DNA of 64,000 nt from Bacteroidales bacterium (GTDB lineage: Bacteria > Bacteroidota > Bacteroidia > Bacteroidales > TTA-H9), in NCBI GenBank assembly GCA_028689615.1, contig JAQVCV010000010.1, positions 1 to 64,000 on the forward strand, in the 5' to 3' direction. Of this stretch, positions 1-9,016 are shown piece by piece. The notes beneath the pieces are model-generated. The model saw only the letters and a list, made by a program, of their open reading frames with translations, made no database searches and was not told the origin of the DNA. The stretch's first letter is position 1; the number at the start of each line of letters is the position of its first letter. Made by a program: the position numbers and the translations under genes.

Positions 1-157
1 TTCGCCAAGTGTACACAGAGTCGTTTTTTTTCAAGAAGTGTTTTGTGGGCAGATGTTCTGTGTTTGTCTGGCCGTTTTCTGATTGTCGGGAAACAATTCG
101 CTCCGCCTGCAACCTCTACAGTTTCGGGCGGAGCAAAGAAAGAGGGGTTGTTAAAGA
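1..157. other. Non-coding left edge, downstream of lpdA
   Basis: No gene is visible here. It holds the 3' flank of the lipoamide dehydrogenase gene. An inverted repeat pairs positions 100-107 (GCTCCGCC) with 127-134 (GGCGGAGC). In the minus direction it is followed by a weak T-rich stretch, so it may be a weak terminator for lpdA. Confidence 0.5.
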
Positions 158-1549
158 TTAGATGTGTACCACCTCGCCGTAGGCAGCAGCCATGGCTTCC
201 ATCACCGCTTCGGAGAGGGTGGGGTGGGGGTGAACGGTGTCGATGATCTCGCGGCCTGTGCTTTCCAGTTTTCGGGCAGCCACGATTTCGGCGATCATCT
301 CCGTAACGTTTTCGCCAATCATGTGAGCGCCGAGGATTTCGCCATACTGAGCATCCACAATCACCTTCACGAAACCGTCTTTGGCACCGGCAGCGCTGGC
401 TTTGCCGCTGGCTGTGAAAGGGAACTTGCCCACTTTGATCTCGCGTCCGGTCTCGCGGGCTGCTTTTTCGGTCATTCCCACCGAGGCAATTTCGGGAGAA
501 GTGTAGGTGCATCCGGGTATGTTGCCGTAGTTGAGGGGCTCGGGATGGTGTCCGGCAATTTTCTCAACACAGATGATCCCTTCGTGCGAGGCCACGTGGG
601 CCAGAGCCGGACCATGAACGATGTCGCCAATGGCATAATAGCCCGGAACATTGGTGTTGTAGTAGTCGTCAACGGCTATTTTACCTTTTTCGTGAGCAAT
701 ACCAGTTTCCTCCAGACCGATTCCTTCGAGGTTTGTAGCTACTCCAACGGCAGAAAGTACGATCTCGGCTTCAACCACCTCTTCGCCTTTTTTGGTTTTG
801 ATGGTCACTTTGCAAAGATCGCCTGTGGTGTCAACAGCTTCCACCGAGGCATTGGTCATCACTTTGATGCCGGCTTTCTTGAACGACCGTTCGAGCTGCT
901 TCGACACCTCTTCGTCTTCCACCGGGACGATGTTGGGCATGAACTCCACAAGGGTCACCTCGGTGCCGATGGCATTGTAAAAATGGGCAAACTCTGAGCC
1001 GATGGCACCCGAACCCACCACCACCATCGATTTAGGCTGGGTTGGCAAAGTCATGGCCTGACGGTAACCGATAATTTTCACCCCATCTTGCTTCAGGTTG
1101 GGCAACTCGCGTGAGCGGGCTCCGGTGGCGATGATGATGTGGGAGGCCTGGTATTCGGTAGTTTGGCCGTTTTCGTCGGTCACTTCCACCACCTTGCCGG
1201 GCTTCACTTTGCCAAACCCCTTGATGTGGTCAACTTTATTCTTTTTGAAGAGGTACTGTATTCCGTTGCTCATGCCGGCAGCCACGTCGCGGCTGCGCTT
1301 CACCATGGCTTCGAAGTCGGGTTTTACATCTCCCTCTATCTTCACGCCGTAGTTGGCGGCATGCGAAGCGTATTGAAACACCTGGGCGCTTTTGAGCAGG
1401 GCTTTGGTGGGGATGCAACCCCAGTTGAGGCAGATACCACCGAGTTCGGCGCGTTCGACCACGGCTGTTTTCAGCCCGAGCTGTGAGCCACGAATGGCAG
1501 CCACGTAGCCACCGGGGCCACTGCCTATCACTATCAGATCGTAATTCAT
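158..1549 (-). CDS. lpdA: Dihydrolipoyl dehydrogenase (lipoamide dehydrogenase, E3)
   Basis: This cytoplasmic flavoenzyme reoxidises dihydrolipoamide with NAD+ and serves 2-oxoacid dehydrogenase complexes and/or the glycine cleavage system. The 463-residue product has the family's usual length. An N-terminal FAD-binding motif (GSGPGGYVAA) is followed by the redox-active disulfide in GGICLNWGCIPTK near residue 40. A second dinucleotide-binding motif (VVGSGAIGSEFA) lies near residue 180, and the C-terminal HPHPTLSEAVMEA carries the catalytic His-Glu pair. No E1 or E2 gene is adjacent, so which complex it serves cannot be read from this window. The assignment is firm for E3. Confidence 0.95.
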   Translation of the reverse strand: MNYDLIVIGSGPGGYVAAIRGSQLGLKTAVVERAELGGICLNWGCIPTKALLKSAQVFQYASHAANYGVKIEGDVKPDFEAMVKRSRDVAAGMSNGIQYLFKKNKVDHIKGFGKVKPGKVVEVTDENGQTTEYQASHIIIATGARSRELPNLKQDGVKIIGYRQAMTLPTQPKSMVVVGSGAIGSEFAHFYNAIGTEVTLVEFMPNIVPVEDEEVSKQLERSFKKAGIKVMTNASVEAVDTTGDLCKVTIKTKKGEEVVEAEIVLSAVGVATNLEGIGLEETGIAHEKGKIAVDDYYNTNVPGYYAIGDIVHGPALAHVASHEGIICVEKIAGHHPEPLNYGNIPGCTYTSPEIASVGMTEKAARETGREIKVGKFPFTASGKASAAGAKDGFVKVIVDAQYGEILGAHMIGENVTEMIAEIVAARKLESTGREIIDTVHPHPTLSEAVMEAMAAAYGEVVHI

Positions 1550-1621
1550 ATTGGTAAATCTAAAATATTATTTCGGAGTGCGAAAGTAACAATTCGTTGC
1601 CGAAGTTTGTTTCGTGATCCA

Positions 1622-2020
1622 TCAGCTCTGCATGCTTATCAGCTCCTCAATATCGGCGATGAATTTTTTTGCCGGCTTCGCAAGTTCTTTAATATAAGCC
1701 TCTTCGTATTCTACAAAGTCATCGTAATCACCTATCTGTCTTTTGTCGAACAGTTCAGAAAAATATTTCCCTGCATCTTTCGATAGTATTCCGGTTTTAA
1801 CAAAATGAAGTCCAAGCATTAGCCTGACCCCGTCGTGTGTTTTAACAATGATGTTGTGTTTGGTAAAGAGTGCAAGCACCGCATAATAACAAGCATAATA
1901 CAGCCGGTTGGCCGCAGTGATGTAAAAACCATGACCGATGAGAATGTCTATTTCAGCGAGTGTCTCTTTGGCTCTGGTCAGCCTGTACCGGATGATTGCG
2001 GTTTGCTGCTCTTGTTTCAT
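1622..2020 (-). CDS. HEPN-domain protein (probable toxin of a HEPN/MNT pair)
   Basis: A 132-residue all-helical protein with the HEPN signature AANRLYYACYYAVLALF near residues 36-52. It lies directly downstream of a minimal nucleotidyltransferase gene and overlaps it by 4 nt (TCAT on the + strand), the usual arrangement of HEPN/MNT two-gene modules. In characterised pairs the HEPN protein is an RNase toxin and the MNT partner blocks it by AMPylating a tyrosine. The canonical RNase motif (R, 4-6 residues, H) is not obvious. Its place seems taken by RQIGDY near residue 93, with Asp where His is expected, followed by Tyr. The family call is confident. Toxicity is inferred and may not hold. Confidence 0.8.
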   Translation of the reverse strand: MKQEQQTAIIRYRLTRAKETLAEIDILIGHGFYITAANRLYYACYYAVLALFTKHNIIVKTHDGVRLMLGLHFVKTGILSKDAGKYFSELFDKRQIGDYDDFVEYEEAYIKELAKPAKKFIADIEELISMQS

Positions 2021-2349
2021 TTTACCCTCACACCTTCCTTTGCGATGTTTTCATAGAATTGCGTCCCCTTGTGTCTGGTGTGCCATACAGTCCAGGGCAA
2101 TACTGTTAAGCTGATCAATTTTCCCGATTCCAGTTCAATATCATAGAGCGGGTTCCGAAGTTTTTGTTCATCAGCGTAGGAGAGTTTTTCCTTTTTCACC
2201 AGAATCAGCAGGTCATAGTCGGAGTTTTCGTTGAAGTCGCCTCTCGCCCGCGAACCGTAAAGAATTATCTCAGCATCAGGTTCAGTACTTTTCACGGTTT
2301 CCCTGATTTTTGTGATAAGAAGGCTCTTCAATGGGTCGAAAGGTTTCAT
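2017..2349 (-). CDS. MNT-type nucleotidyltransferase (probable antitoxin)
   Basis: A minimal nucleotidyltransferase of about 110 residues with the polymerase-beta motif GSRARGDFNENSDYDLLIL: a Gly-Ser pair followed by the Asp-x-Asp metal ligands. The open frame extends upstream to a TTG at 2367. I prefer the ATG at 2349 (MKPFDPLKSLL), because a Bacteroidota -7 box (TAACTTTG, minus strand, 2365-2372) overlaps the TTG. It is co-transcribed with the HEPN gene. In studied systems this partner transfers AMP to the HEPN tyrosine. It could also be a housekeeping-like orphan pair, which is common in Bacteroidota. Confidence 0.85.
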   Translation of the reverse strand: MKPFDPLKSLLITKIRETVKSTEPDAEIILYGSRARGDFNENSDYDLLILVKKEKLSYADEQKLRNPLYDIELESGKLISLTVLPWTVWHTRHKGTQFYENIAKEGVRVK

Positions 2350-2400
2350 GAAGGAATTTTTTCTCAAAGTTAATCTTTTTTGAAGATTTTGATTTTTGAT

Positions 2401-2871
2401 TTATTCAACCGGCAACTGCCTCTCAAAACCCTCTTCGAGCGAGATGAATGTTTCGGTAAGTGAAATTTCGGGGATCGATTGAATTTTTTCGACAATGATC
2501 TGTTTCAGGTGCTCGTTGTCGCGGCTGTATATTTTGATTAGAAGGGAATATTTGCCAGTGATGTGGTGGCATTCAACCACTTCCGGCACGTGGCTGATGC
2601 GGCGGAACACATCTTCATGGGTGCTGGACGACGACAGGTTGATTTGGATGCCGATGAACGCACAGGTGCGAAAACCCAGTCCGTTGGGGTGCACCAGCAA
2701 CTGCGAGCCACGAATCACGCCAGCTTCTTCCATTTTTTGTATCCGCTGATGGACGGCAGCTCCCGATACATGGCACAATCGGGCAATCTCCAGGTAAGGG
2801 GTGCGCGCGTTGGAGGCTAGAAACGAAAGGATGCGCCTGTCGAGGCTGTCAAGTTGAAAGCGATTCGTCAT
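2401..2871 (-). CDS. Lrp/AsnC-family transcriptional regulator
   Basis: A 156-residue protein of normal family length. The N-terminal winged helix-turn-helix (LDRRILSFLASNARTPYLEI, then a recognition helix around SGAAVHQRIQKMEEAGVI) is followed by an RAM/AsnC ligand-binding domain containing VPEVVECHHITGKYSLLIKI. Such proteins form dimers and octamers that sense amino acids. It diverges from the PLP-enzyme gene at 3073 across about 200 nt that hold that gene's promoter. A role in controlling that gene is the natural inference, but I found no clear operator repeat. Confidence 0.9.
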   Translation of the reverse strand: MTNRFQLDSLDRRILSFLASNARTPYLEIARLCHVSGAAVHQRIQKMEEAGVIRGSQLLVHPNGLGFRTCAFIGIQINLSSSSTHEDVFRRISHVPEVVECHHITGKYSLLIKIYSRDNEHLKQIIVEKIQSIPEISLTETFISLEEGFERQLPVE

Positions 2872-2969
2872 AAAGTGGTGTAGTTTGCTTATAAATTGCT
2901 GTAAAAATACAAGTTTTGGTGATAATTTTTCTGAATTTTGTTAACTTCAATCAGAAATCAAAAAAAAGG

Positions 2970-3000
2970 TTTGCCATTTTCGTTGGGGTGCTTATTTTTG
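2970..3000 (+). promoter_or_regulatory. Bacteroidota-type promoter of the PLP lyase gene
   Basis: TTTG at 2970-2973, a 19-nt spacer, then TATTTTTG at 2993-3000. This fits the phylum consensus and places the transcription start near 3007, about 66 nt before the ATG at 3073. It lies in the intergenic region shared with the divergent Lrp-type regulator. Confidence 0.6.
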
Positions 3001-3072
3001 CGCATTCGATTGCGGTAACGATTCCGCAACCGGTTGTTCTCTTTTAATGTCCTACATTTATTTTTGTATCAC

Positions 3073-4272
3073 ATGAAATTCGATCCGGTAAGCAACGTGT
3101 TTGAACTTTTGCAGTTTGGTGAGTTCGGCGGGGTGAATCCCTCCATCACCGATTCGGCAACCTACACCTTCATGAAAGCTGAGACCATGACCGAGACTTT
3201 TGAGGGAACAGCCGAGGGGTGCTTCCTCTATTCGCGACATTGGAATCCCAGCAACAAGTTTTTGGCCGATGCACTGGCTGCCATGGAAGGCACCGAAAGT
3301 GCATGGGTTACAGCCAGCGGGATGGGTGCCATCACCTGTGCCATCCTGCAGATTTGCCGTGCCGGCGACCACATTGTTAGCAGCCGCACGGTGTATGGCG
3401 GCACTTTTGCTTTCATGCAGAACTGGTTGCCCAAGTACAACATCGGGGTCACTTTTGTTGATCCTACCAACCTCGACGAGGTGAAGGCCGCCATGCGACC
3501 CAACACCCGGATGATTTACACCGAAACCATGAACAACCCGTTGCTCCAGATCAGCGATATCCCGGCCTTGTCGGAAATTGCCAACCAGCACGGAGCCAAA
3601 TTGGTGGTTGACAACACATTCACGCCCCTCATGGTGGCTCCCGCCCAGTTGGGGGCCCACATCGTGGTGTACAGCCTGACCAAGTTCATCAACGGGAAAA
3701 ACGATTGCGTGGGTGGTGCCATCTGCGCTCCGATAGAATTCATCAACGCCTTGTCGAATGTGAACGACGGCACCGCCATGTTGCTTGGTCCGGTGCTCGA
3801 CCCGCTTCGTTCGTCGTCAGTTCTTAAGAACCTTCACACACTACATATTCGAATGCAGAAGCACAGCCAGAACGCCATGTTTCTGGCTGCCCGCTTCCGC
3901 GAGTCGAACCTCCGTTTTTTATATCCTGGAATGGAAAATCATCCGGGCCATGAGCTGTTAAAACGGATGATGAACCCCGATTTTGGCTTTGGCGGCATGA
4001 TTGCCATTGATCTGGAAACAGCCGATAAGGCCAGCCGTTTCATGGAGTTGATGGAGGAGCGGGGTGTGGGCTACCTGGCCGTTAGCCTCGGTTACTTCAA
4101 AACCCTGTTCAGCAATTCAGGAAAGTCAACTTCATCGGAGGTGCCTGAAGATGAACAGAAAAAAATGGGATTGTCGGCAGGGCTTGTCCGGTTTTCGGTG
4201 GGTCTCGATCACGATATTGAACGCACCTGGCAAAAGATAAAATCGTGCCTTATTGATTTGAAAATGATTTGA
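3073..4272 (+). CDS. Cys/Met metabolism PLP-dependent enzyme (methionine gamma-lyase-like)
   Basis: A 399-residue fold-type I PLP enzyme of the cystathionine gamma-synthase/gamma-lyase family. The PLP lysine is in VVYSLTKFINGKND, the cofactor-nitrogen Asp is in LVVDNTFTPL, and the phosphate-binding segment is YSRHWNPSN. The start is the ATG at 3073 (MKFDPVSNVFEL). An upstream in-frame TTG at 3034 adds residues without family similarity. The position of the Cys typical of methionine gamma-lyases (YGC in the Pseudomonas enzyme) is Gly here (VYGGTF), as in gamma-synthases and cystathionine lyases, so the exact substrate is open. The divergent Lrp-type neighbour supports an amino acid catabolic role. 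Confidence 0.85.
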   Translation: MKFDPVSNVFELLQFGEFGGVNPSITDSATYTFMKAETMTETFEGTAEGCFLYSRHWNPSNKFLADALAAMEGTESAWVTASGMGAITCAILQICRAGDHIVSSRTVYGGTFAFMQNWLPKYNIGVTFVDPTNLDEVKAAMRPNTRMIYTETMNNPLLQISDIPALSEIANQHGAKLVVDNTFTPLMVAPAQLGAHIVVYSLTKFINGKNDCVGGAICAPIEFINALSNVNDGTAMLLGPVLDPLRSSSVLKNLHTLHIRMQKHSQNAMFLAARFRESNLRFLYPGMENHPGHELLKRMMNPDFGFGGMIAIDLETADKASRFMELMEERGVGYLAVSLGYFKTLFSNSGKSTSSEVPEDEQKKMGLSAGLVRFSVGLDHDIERTWQKIKSCLIDLKMI

Positions 4273-4359
4273 TTTGTTTTACTTTTTCTTTCCATCGCAG
4301 TGGGCGGCTCTGAACACAGGGGCCGCCGCTGCTGTTTTTATAGCTGATTAATTTAAAAC

Positions 4360-4827
4360 ATGATAGCGATGTCAATATTAAAACCAGGCGACCCGGCGCC
4401 CAATTTTTCCGGAACCGATCAGAACGGAAACACCGTAACGCTCAATGATTTCAAAGGAGAAAAACTGGTGGTTTATTTCTATCCCAAGGCCAACACGCCC
4501 GGATGCACTGCCGAATCGTGCTCGCTGAGCGACAACTACGAAGCCTTACTAAATCAGGGCTATAAGGTAATAGGCGTCAGTGCCGACACAGTAAAAGCCC
4601 AAAAAAACTTCTCCGATAAATATGGTTTTCCTTTCCCATTGTTAGCCGACACCGAAAAGCACATCATCAAGGCTTTTGGCGCCTGGGGTGAAAAAAAGAT
4701 GTACGGGAAAGCTTACGAAGGAATTATGCGCTACACGTTTCTGATTGATGAAAATGGTATCATTACCCGGGTTTTTGAAAAAGTGGATACTAAAAACCAT
4801 GCGCAGCAAATCATTGGAATATTGTAA
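4360..4827 (+). CDS. bcp: Thioredoxin-dependent thiol peroxidase (bacterioferritin comigratory protein)
   Basis: A 155-residue peroxiredoxin of the BCP/PrxQ group that reduces hydrogen peroxide and organic peroxides with thioredoxin. The peroxidatic cysteine lies in NTPGCTAESCSL (near residues 46-57), and the second Cys five residues later is the PrxQ-type resolving residue. The thioredoxin fold follows (KVIGVSADTVKAQKNF, FPFPLLADTEKHIIKAFG). Two in-frame ATGs exist, 4360 and 4369 (MSILKPGDPAPNF). The second matches family N-termini equally well. It lies 87 nt after the PLP enzyme gene and may be cotranscribed with it. Confidence 0.93.
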   Translation: MIAMSILKPGDPAPNFSGTDQNGNTVTLNDFKGEKLVVYFYPKANTPGCTAESCSLSDNYEALLNQGYKVIGVSADTVKAQKNFSDKYGFPFPLLADTEKHIIKAFGAWGEKKMYGKAYEGIMRYTFLIDENGIITRVFEKVDTKNHAQQIIGIL

Positions 4828-5087
4828 GTTAGATGTATATTTGTAAAGGCTGTGCGTTTTTTAAGCGATGAATTTATAAGTGTTTTAATACCGAACAGTG
4901 CTTTTGTTTTTTGGAAACATCTATATTTATAGATATGATTTTCCACAGTGTATGTATAATGTTGGTGTTGTAAATAACATGAATTCAGAGCATTGTGTGT
5001 GTGGGGGAATTTGTTTGTTTGTTTATGGCAGGTTTTTTGATTAAAAGGAATCGTTGAATTTGAATAAATTTAAAAAACTATATAATT
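4828..5087. other. AT-rich intergenic region
   Basis: 260 nt with no supported gene. It is rich in T and A and holds the leader of the lipoprotein gene at 5088. I see no clear hairpin or consensus promoter. Confidence 0.4.
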
Positions 5088-7061
5088 ATGAAAAAGCTAA
5101 AGTTATTCTTTCTGGCAATTCTTGGTGCAGGCATGGTGTTAACTTCATGCAAAAAGGATGAAACCACCGATCCAGTTGTGTCCGACGATGGCCTCACCTT
5201 ATCGGTAAACAGCGACGGAGCTTCCATTACTGCTCAGAGGGTTAAGTATCTTTACCTGCCCGTTTTTGACACCACCTATCAATACCTGTTTACGGGAAGT
5301 GGAGGTGGGAATTTTAAGTTTTCGCCCAACGTGCCAGCTTCAGATCCTGATCACATTTTTTATCTGGTAGCTGAGGTTGAATCTCCGGTCAGAAGTGGCA
5401 ACAGGATTTTGAGTGCTACTCATGTCACTGTTAACGGAAACCGGGCTTATGTTACCTACCACTACAACGAACCCGACGGAGCGCCTGTTTCGGCTGATCT
5501 TTATGAGGGACAAATTGATGTATTTGACATTACCAATCCTCGCGAACCTATTATTCTTCAGGAAGCTACTTCGAGTCGTGCCGATTTCAATACCATGTTT
5601 CTTGATTATGAAACCAACGGTTCGCAGCGCAGGCTTTGGTTGGGAGCTACCGATTATGGCGTGGGCGGAGCTGTTTTTCAGTTAAATCTGGTAGGAGAGA
5701 ATATCCCTGAACCTGCTGTAATGACGCGTACCAAAACTGCCCCGGGTAAATCGGTAAATGGATTGGTTCGGTCAGCCGACTGGCTTTATGCCTCTGCAGG
5801 GAGAACCGCTGGAGGTGTGTTTGCTCTTAATGTAAACAACAACCTGGCTATCGACAACATTCACGAGTTTACCAATGCCAAGTATGCTGCTGCCGATGGT
5901 GTGGTGGCTGGAAGCAAACATGTGGCGCTCAAGAGCGGCGACAATGCCGAGCTGCTTGTTTATGAAGTTGGTGCTGCTCACACTCTTCTCAGTACATTCC
6001 CTATAGGGAATATTCAACCTGAAGACGGTAAATCAGGGATTTTTATTAAAGACGACCTTGTTTGGGTTGCTATGGGTTACAGCGGATTGAAGGCCTTCAA
6101 TATCAATACCGGAGAGCTTGTGCACACCCTTTCTCCCTCCAACATGTCGGCCGAATCAATTACAAACGGAGTATCTCTCGACGAAGATTATGTGTATGTT
6201 GCCAACGGCTCGGGAGGTTTGTACCTGTGCCGGATCATTTCAGGGCAAACTGAATTGGAAGTTTTGGGTGTTTACAGCTATGGTGCTTCTGCCAATTATG
6301 TTACTGCCTCCGACAATTATATCTTTATCGCCAATGGCCGCGAAGGGTTGAAAATCCTGCGGAAAGGACTTCCCGGCGATTACACGGTGATTTGCGATTA
6401 CAACAACCAAGGAGTTCCAGAATGTCTCGAACCCAATCTCGATCCGTTATGTCCCAATTTGTTATCAAACATCGCTGCTGCACTTCCTGAATACCAGAAT
6501 GCACAAGTGGCACATCCTGAGTTTTTCCTTAACCCTAACCGCAACATTGTGTTGACCGAAGAGGCCACCATTTATGTTACTTTTATCAACGAAGGGGCAG
6601 GTTGGAAAAATTCGCTCGGAACTTACCACTACAACAGCGCAAATCCCCCGGCATCCATCACCGATTTTGTTGCAACCAAAATGCTTATTTATCCTAATGC
6701 ATCCAAACAGGGTTCGGGAGGAAGTCTGCTGCCCGGTAATATGATTCACCTGATGGGGACTTTTCCGGCAGGAACCTCTATAGGTTCGTTCCTGGTTGCC
6801 AATGCATGGAAAGGAATATCAACTTCTTATCCTACCGGATTGTCGGAAGGGCTTTATACCCATTACACCGATAAGCAGTTTAACCAGATCCCCAACCTGC
6901 AACAGTCGTTGTTGTTCTACGATGCTGAATGCGATGCTATTATACTTACTTTTGAAGATATTCTGGCTACTGGTGGCGACAAAGATTACAACGATTGCAT
7001 TTTTAAAGTGATTGTTGATCCGCCTACTGCCGTGAATACCGCGCTGTTAAATCAATTGTAG
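5088..7061 (+). CDS. Lipoprotein with beta-propeller-like repeats and a DUF4114-type C-terminus
   Basis: A 657-residue secreted lipoprotein. The signal peptide ends in a clear lipobox (VLTSC, Cys 21) followed by KKDETTDP. Residues about 100-430 contain repeated segments in which values are named and displayed (VYVANGSGGLYLCRI, IFIANGREGLKILRK). These resemble LVIVD-type beta-propeller repeats. The last 150 residues contain LTFEDILATGGDKDYNDCIF, whose acidic D-x-D-Y-N-D pattern is characteristic of DUF4114, probably a calcium-binding surface module. The protein is probably exposed on the outer membrane. A strong terminator follows. No enzymatic motif is visible and the function is unknown. Confidence 0.8.
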   Translation: MKKLKLFFLAILGAGMVLTSCKKDETTDPVVSDDGLTLSVNSDGASITAQRVKYLYLPVFDTTYQYLFTGSGGGNFKFSPNVPASDPDHIFYLVAEVESPVRSGNRILSATHVTVNGNRAYVTYHYNEPDGAPVSADLYEGQIDVFDITNPREPIILQEATSSRADFNTMFLDYETNGSQRRLWLGATDYGVGGAVFQLNLVGENIPEPAVMTRTKTAPGKSVNGLVRSADWLYASAGRTAGGVFALNVNNNLAIDNIHEFTNAKYAAADGVVAGSKHVALKSGDNAELLVYEVGAAHTLLSTFPIGNIQPEDGKSGIFIKDDLVWVAMGYSGLKAFNINTGELVHTLSPSNMSAESITNGVSLDEDYVYVANGSGGLYLCRIISGQTELEVLGVYSYGASANYVTASDNYIFIANGREGLKILRKGLPGDYTVICDYNNQGVPECLEPNLDPLCPNLLSNIAAALPEYQNAQVAHPEFFLNPNRNIVLTEEATIYVTFINEGAGWKNSLGTYHYNSANPPASITDFVATKMLIYPNASKQGSGGSLLPGNMIHLMGTFPAGTSIGSFLVANAWKGISTSYPTGLSEGLYTHYTDKQFNQIPNLQQSLLFYDAECDAIILTFEDILATGGDKDYNDCIFKVIVDPPTAVNTALLNQL

Positions 7062-7076
7062 GCTTTGTTAAATTTT

Positions 7077-7108
7077 AAAAAAAGCACCGGCTTGCCGGTG
7101 CTTTTTTT
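7077..7108 (+). terminator. Rho-independent terminator after the DUF4114 lipoprotein gene
   Basis: A GC-rich hairpin (GCACCGG, loop CTTG, CCGGTGC) flanked by A and T runs that extend the stem to 14 bp. It ends in eight T. It separates the lipoprotein gene from recA. Confidence 0.9.
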
Positions 7109-7119
7109 TGCATACCGGG

Positions 7120-7148
7120 TTGAAGTTCTCAAGGAATCGTTATCTTTG
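7120..7148 (+). promoter_or_regulatory. Bacteroidota-type promoter of recA
   Basis: TTG at 7120-7122, an 18-nt spacer, and TATCTTTG at 7141-7148, about 55 nt upstream of the recA ATG. No LexA-like palindrome was recognised, so SOS control cannot be claimed from the sequence. Confidence 0.6.
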
Positions 7149-7202
7149 GAATCAGACAAATGATTAGTTTTTTGACATTTTAAAATTTAATATCAGGATA
7201 TT

Positions 7203-8219
7203 ATGAAAGAAAAAGTTGAGCAGGTTCCCAATAACGAGAAATTGCAAAAGCTGAAAGCTTTGGAAGCTACCATCGGGACAATTGAAAAGAGTTATGGAAA
7301 AGGAAGCATCATGCGGCTGGGTGATGAGGTTGCCGAAGAAATACCCGTAATTCCCACAGGTAGCATTGCCCTTGACGCTGCCCTGGGGGTTGGTGGTTTG
7401 CCCAAAGGAAGAATTGTTGAGATATACGGGCCCGAGTCATCGGGAAAAACCACACTTGCACTTCATGCCATAGCTCAGGCCCAGAAGCAGGGAGGGATTG
7501 CTGCCTTTATTGATGCCGAACATGCTTTCGACAGGTTTTATGCCCAAAAATTGGGAGTGGATATTGAAAATCTGTTTGTTTCGCAACCCGACTATGGAGA
7601 GCAGGCTCTTGAAATTGCCGATAGCCTTATAAGATCGGGAGCCATTGACATTTTGGTTATCGACTCTGTTGCCGCGCTTACCCCTAAAAGTGAAATAGAA
7701 GGTGAAATGGGCGATTCAAAGGTTGGCCTTCAAGCCCGCCTGATGTCGCAGGCACTGCGGAAATTAACTGCCAACATCAGTCGCACCAAATCGTGCTGCA
7801 TCTTTATCAACCAATTACGTGAGAAAATTGGAGTGATGTTTGGCAACCCGGAAACCACTACAGGTGGTAATGCTTTGAAGTTCTATTCTTCGGTTCGTAT
7901 CGATATTAGAAAGTCAAGTCAAATCAAAGATGGTGATGTGGTCACAGGTAACAGGGTAAAGGTAAAAGTGGTTAAGAATAAGGTTGCTCCGCCTTTCCGT
8001 CAAGCCGAATTTGATGTGGTTTATGGCGAAGGAATCTCGTTGGTTGGAGAAATCATCGACCTGGGCGTCGAAATGAATATCATCAAAAAGAGCGGTTCCT
8101 GGTTTAGTTATGGCGATACCAAGCTTGGGCAGGGACGCGATGCTGTGAAACAGTTGTTGATTGACAACCCTGAATTGAGTGAAGAGATTGAAGCCAAGAT
8201 CCGCGTTAATCTCAAATAG
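7203..8219 (+). CDS. recA: Recombinase RecA
   Basis: The strand-exchange ATPase of homologous recombination, acting on single-stranded DNA in the cytoplasm. The 338-residue product carries Walker A ([14 protein letters not shown]), the catalytic Glu in DAEHAFD, Walker B ([12 protein letters not shown]), the DNA-binding L1 and L2 regions ([39 protein letters not shown]) and [11 protein letters not shown]. The C-terminal domain ends at [12 protein letters not shown]. It lacks the long acidic tail of E. coli RecA, so filament regulation may differ. It is monocistronic between two strong terminators. Confidence 0.98.
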   Translation: MKEKVEQVPNNEKLQKLKALEATIGTIEKSYGKGSIMRLGDEVAEEIPVIPTGSIALDAALGVGGLPKGRIVEIYGPESSGKTTLALHAIAQAQKQGGIAAFIDAEHAFDRFYAQKLGVDIENLFVSQPDYGEQALEIADSLIRSGAIDILVIDSVAALTPKSEIEGEMGDSKVGLQARLMSQALRKLTANISRTKSCCIFINQLREKIGVMFGNPETTTGGNALKFYSSVRIDIRKSSQIKDGDVVTGNRVKVKVVKNKVAPPFRQAEFDVVYGEGISLVGEIIDLGVEMNIIKKSGSWFSYGDTKLGQGRDAVKQLLIDNPELSEEIEAKIRVNLK

Positions 8220-8241
8220 TGGATCGTAGTTGGCAGGATTC

Positions 8242-8286
8242 TAACAAACATAAAAGGCGGGGTTTACCCGCCTTTTATGTTTGTTA
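8242..8286. terminator. Bidirectional terminator between recA and the VOC gene
   Basis: A perfect 20-bp inverted repeat with a 5-nt loop. Its core is GGCGGG/CCCGCC, flanked by A-rich and T-rich arms, so it can terminate both convergent transcripts. Confidence 0.9.
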
Positions 8287-8302
8287 TTAAACCAGGATTT
8301 TT

Positions 8303-9016
8303 TCAGGCTGTAAACATAAACATGTGGTATCCGGCCGGCGATTCAAGAACAGCATCGGTGATGCCAGTTTTGCATGGCGATTCAAGTTCGTAAGAAATGG
8401 GTACTCCCAATTCTTTCACCAATTTGATGCGGTCTTTCATGTCTTTTTCAAAATAGGTGAGCGCTGGCGACCGGAATGGATGATCCACAGTCCCTTGTCT
8501 GTATATCCCTACCTTGAACCAATCGTCGGAAAGGGTTACCCAGTTTTTTTCTTCAACTTTTCCATAAATAATTTGGTATCCAGCCTTTTCCCAAAAAGCT
8601 ACTGTGTCTTCAAAGTGTTCTGTTTCAAGGCTTAGTTCAAAAAAGGTTCCGCAAAGCCCCATTGAGCTGCCTCTAATCGGTTTTGGGGTGAAGTTGGGGC
8701 ATTTTAGCAAGGTGAGGCAGGTTCCCGATAAATCGCGGGCTGCCATCCGTTGTGGTGTTTTCCCCGGATCAAGCACCGATAAACCGGGATAAAGGGAAGC
8801 AACTTTTTTGGGGTCATCGCAAAGGTAAACCACCCCTGTTGAAATCTCTTCTGAGGTTGAAAGAGAAAGCACGAAGGTGCCATCTGTCAGGTATAAATCG
8901 TTGGGTATAGGGCCATCGGTAGTTTCCATTCCGATGCTTCTGAAAAATTTGCCCGAGACTGTTAAGTCTCTGACATTCAAATGAACCATTACCCCTTTGA
9001 CGTCATTTCGTTTCAT
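8303..9016 (-). CDS. VOC-superfamily (glyoxalase/dioxygenase-fold) protein, two domains
   Basis: About 237 residues in two vicinal-oxygen-chelate modules. The first runs from VKGVMVHLNVRDLTVSGKFFRSIGME. The second, from about residue 120, contains GLCGTFFELSLETEHFEDTV and WEKAGYQIIYGK and ends PAGYHMFMF. The start is the ATG at 9016 (MKRNDVKGVM). The longer frame begins at a TTG. Metal ligands typical of glyoxalase I are not convincing, so no substrate is proposed. It is convergent with recA and shares its terminator. Confidence 0.75.
   Translation of the reverse strand: MKRNDVKGVMVHLNVRDLTVSGKFFRSIGMETTDGPIPNDLYLTDGTFVLSLSTSEEISTGVVYLCDDPKKVASLYPGLSVLDPGKTPQRMAARDLSGTCLTLLKCPNFTPKPIRGSSMGLCGTFFELSLETEHFEDTVAFWEKAGYQIIYGKVEEKNWVTLSDDWFKVGIYRQGTVDHPFRSPALTYFEKDMKDRIKLVKELGVPISYELESPCKTGITDAVLESPAGYHMFMFTA

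Noticed and set aside
164-997. Long plus-strand frame opposite lpdA
   Set aside because: It is antisense to a firmly identified gene.
7203-8219. SOS-box (LexA) upstream of recA
   Set aside because: No palindrome matching a known LexA operator was found.
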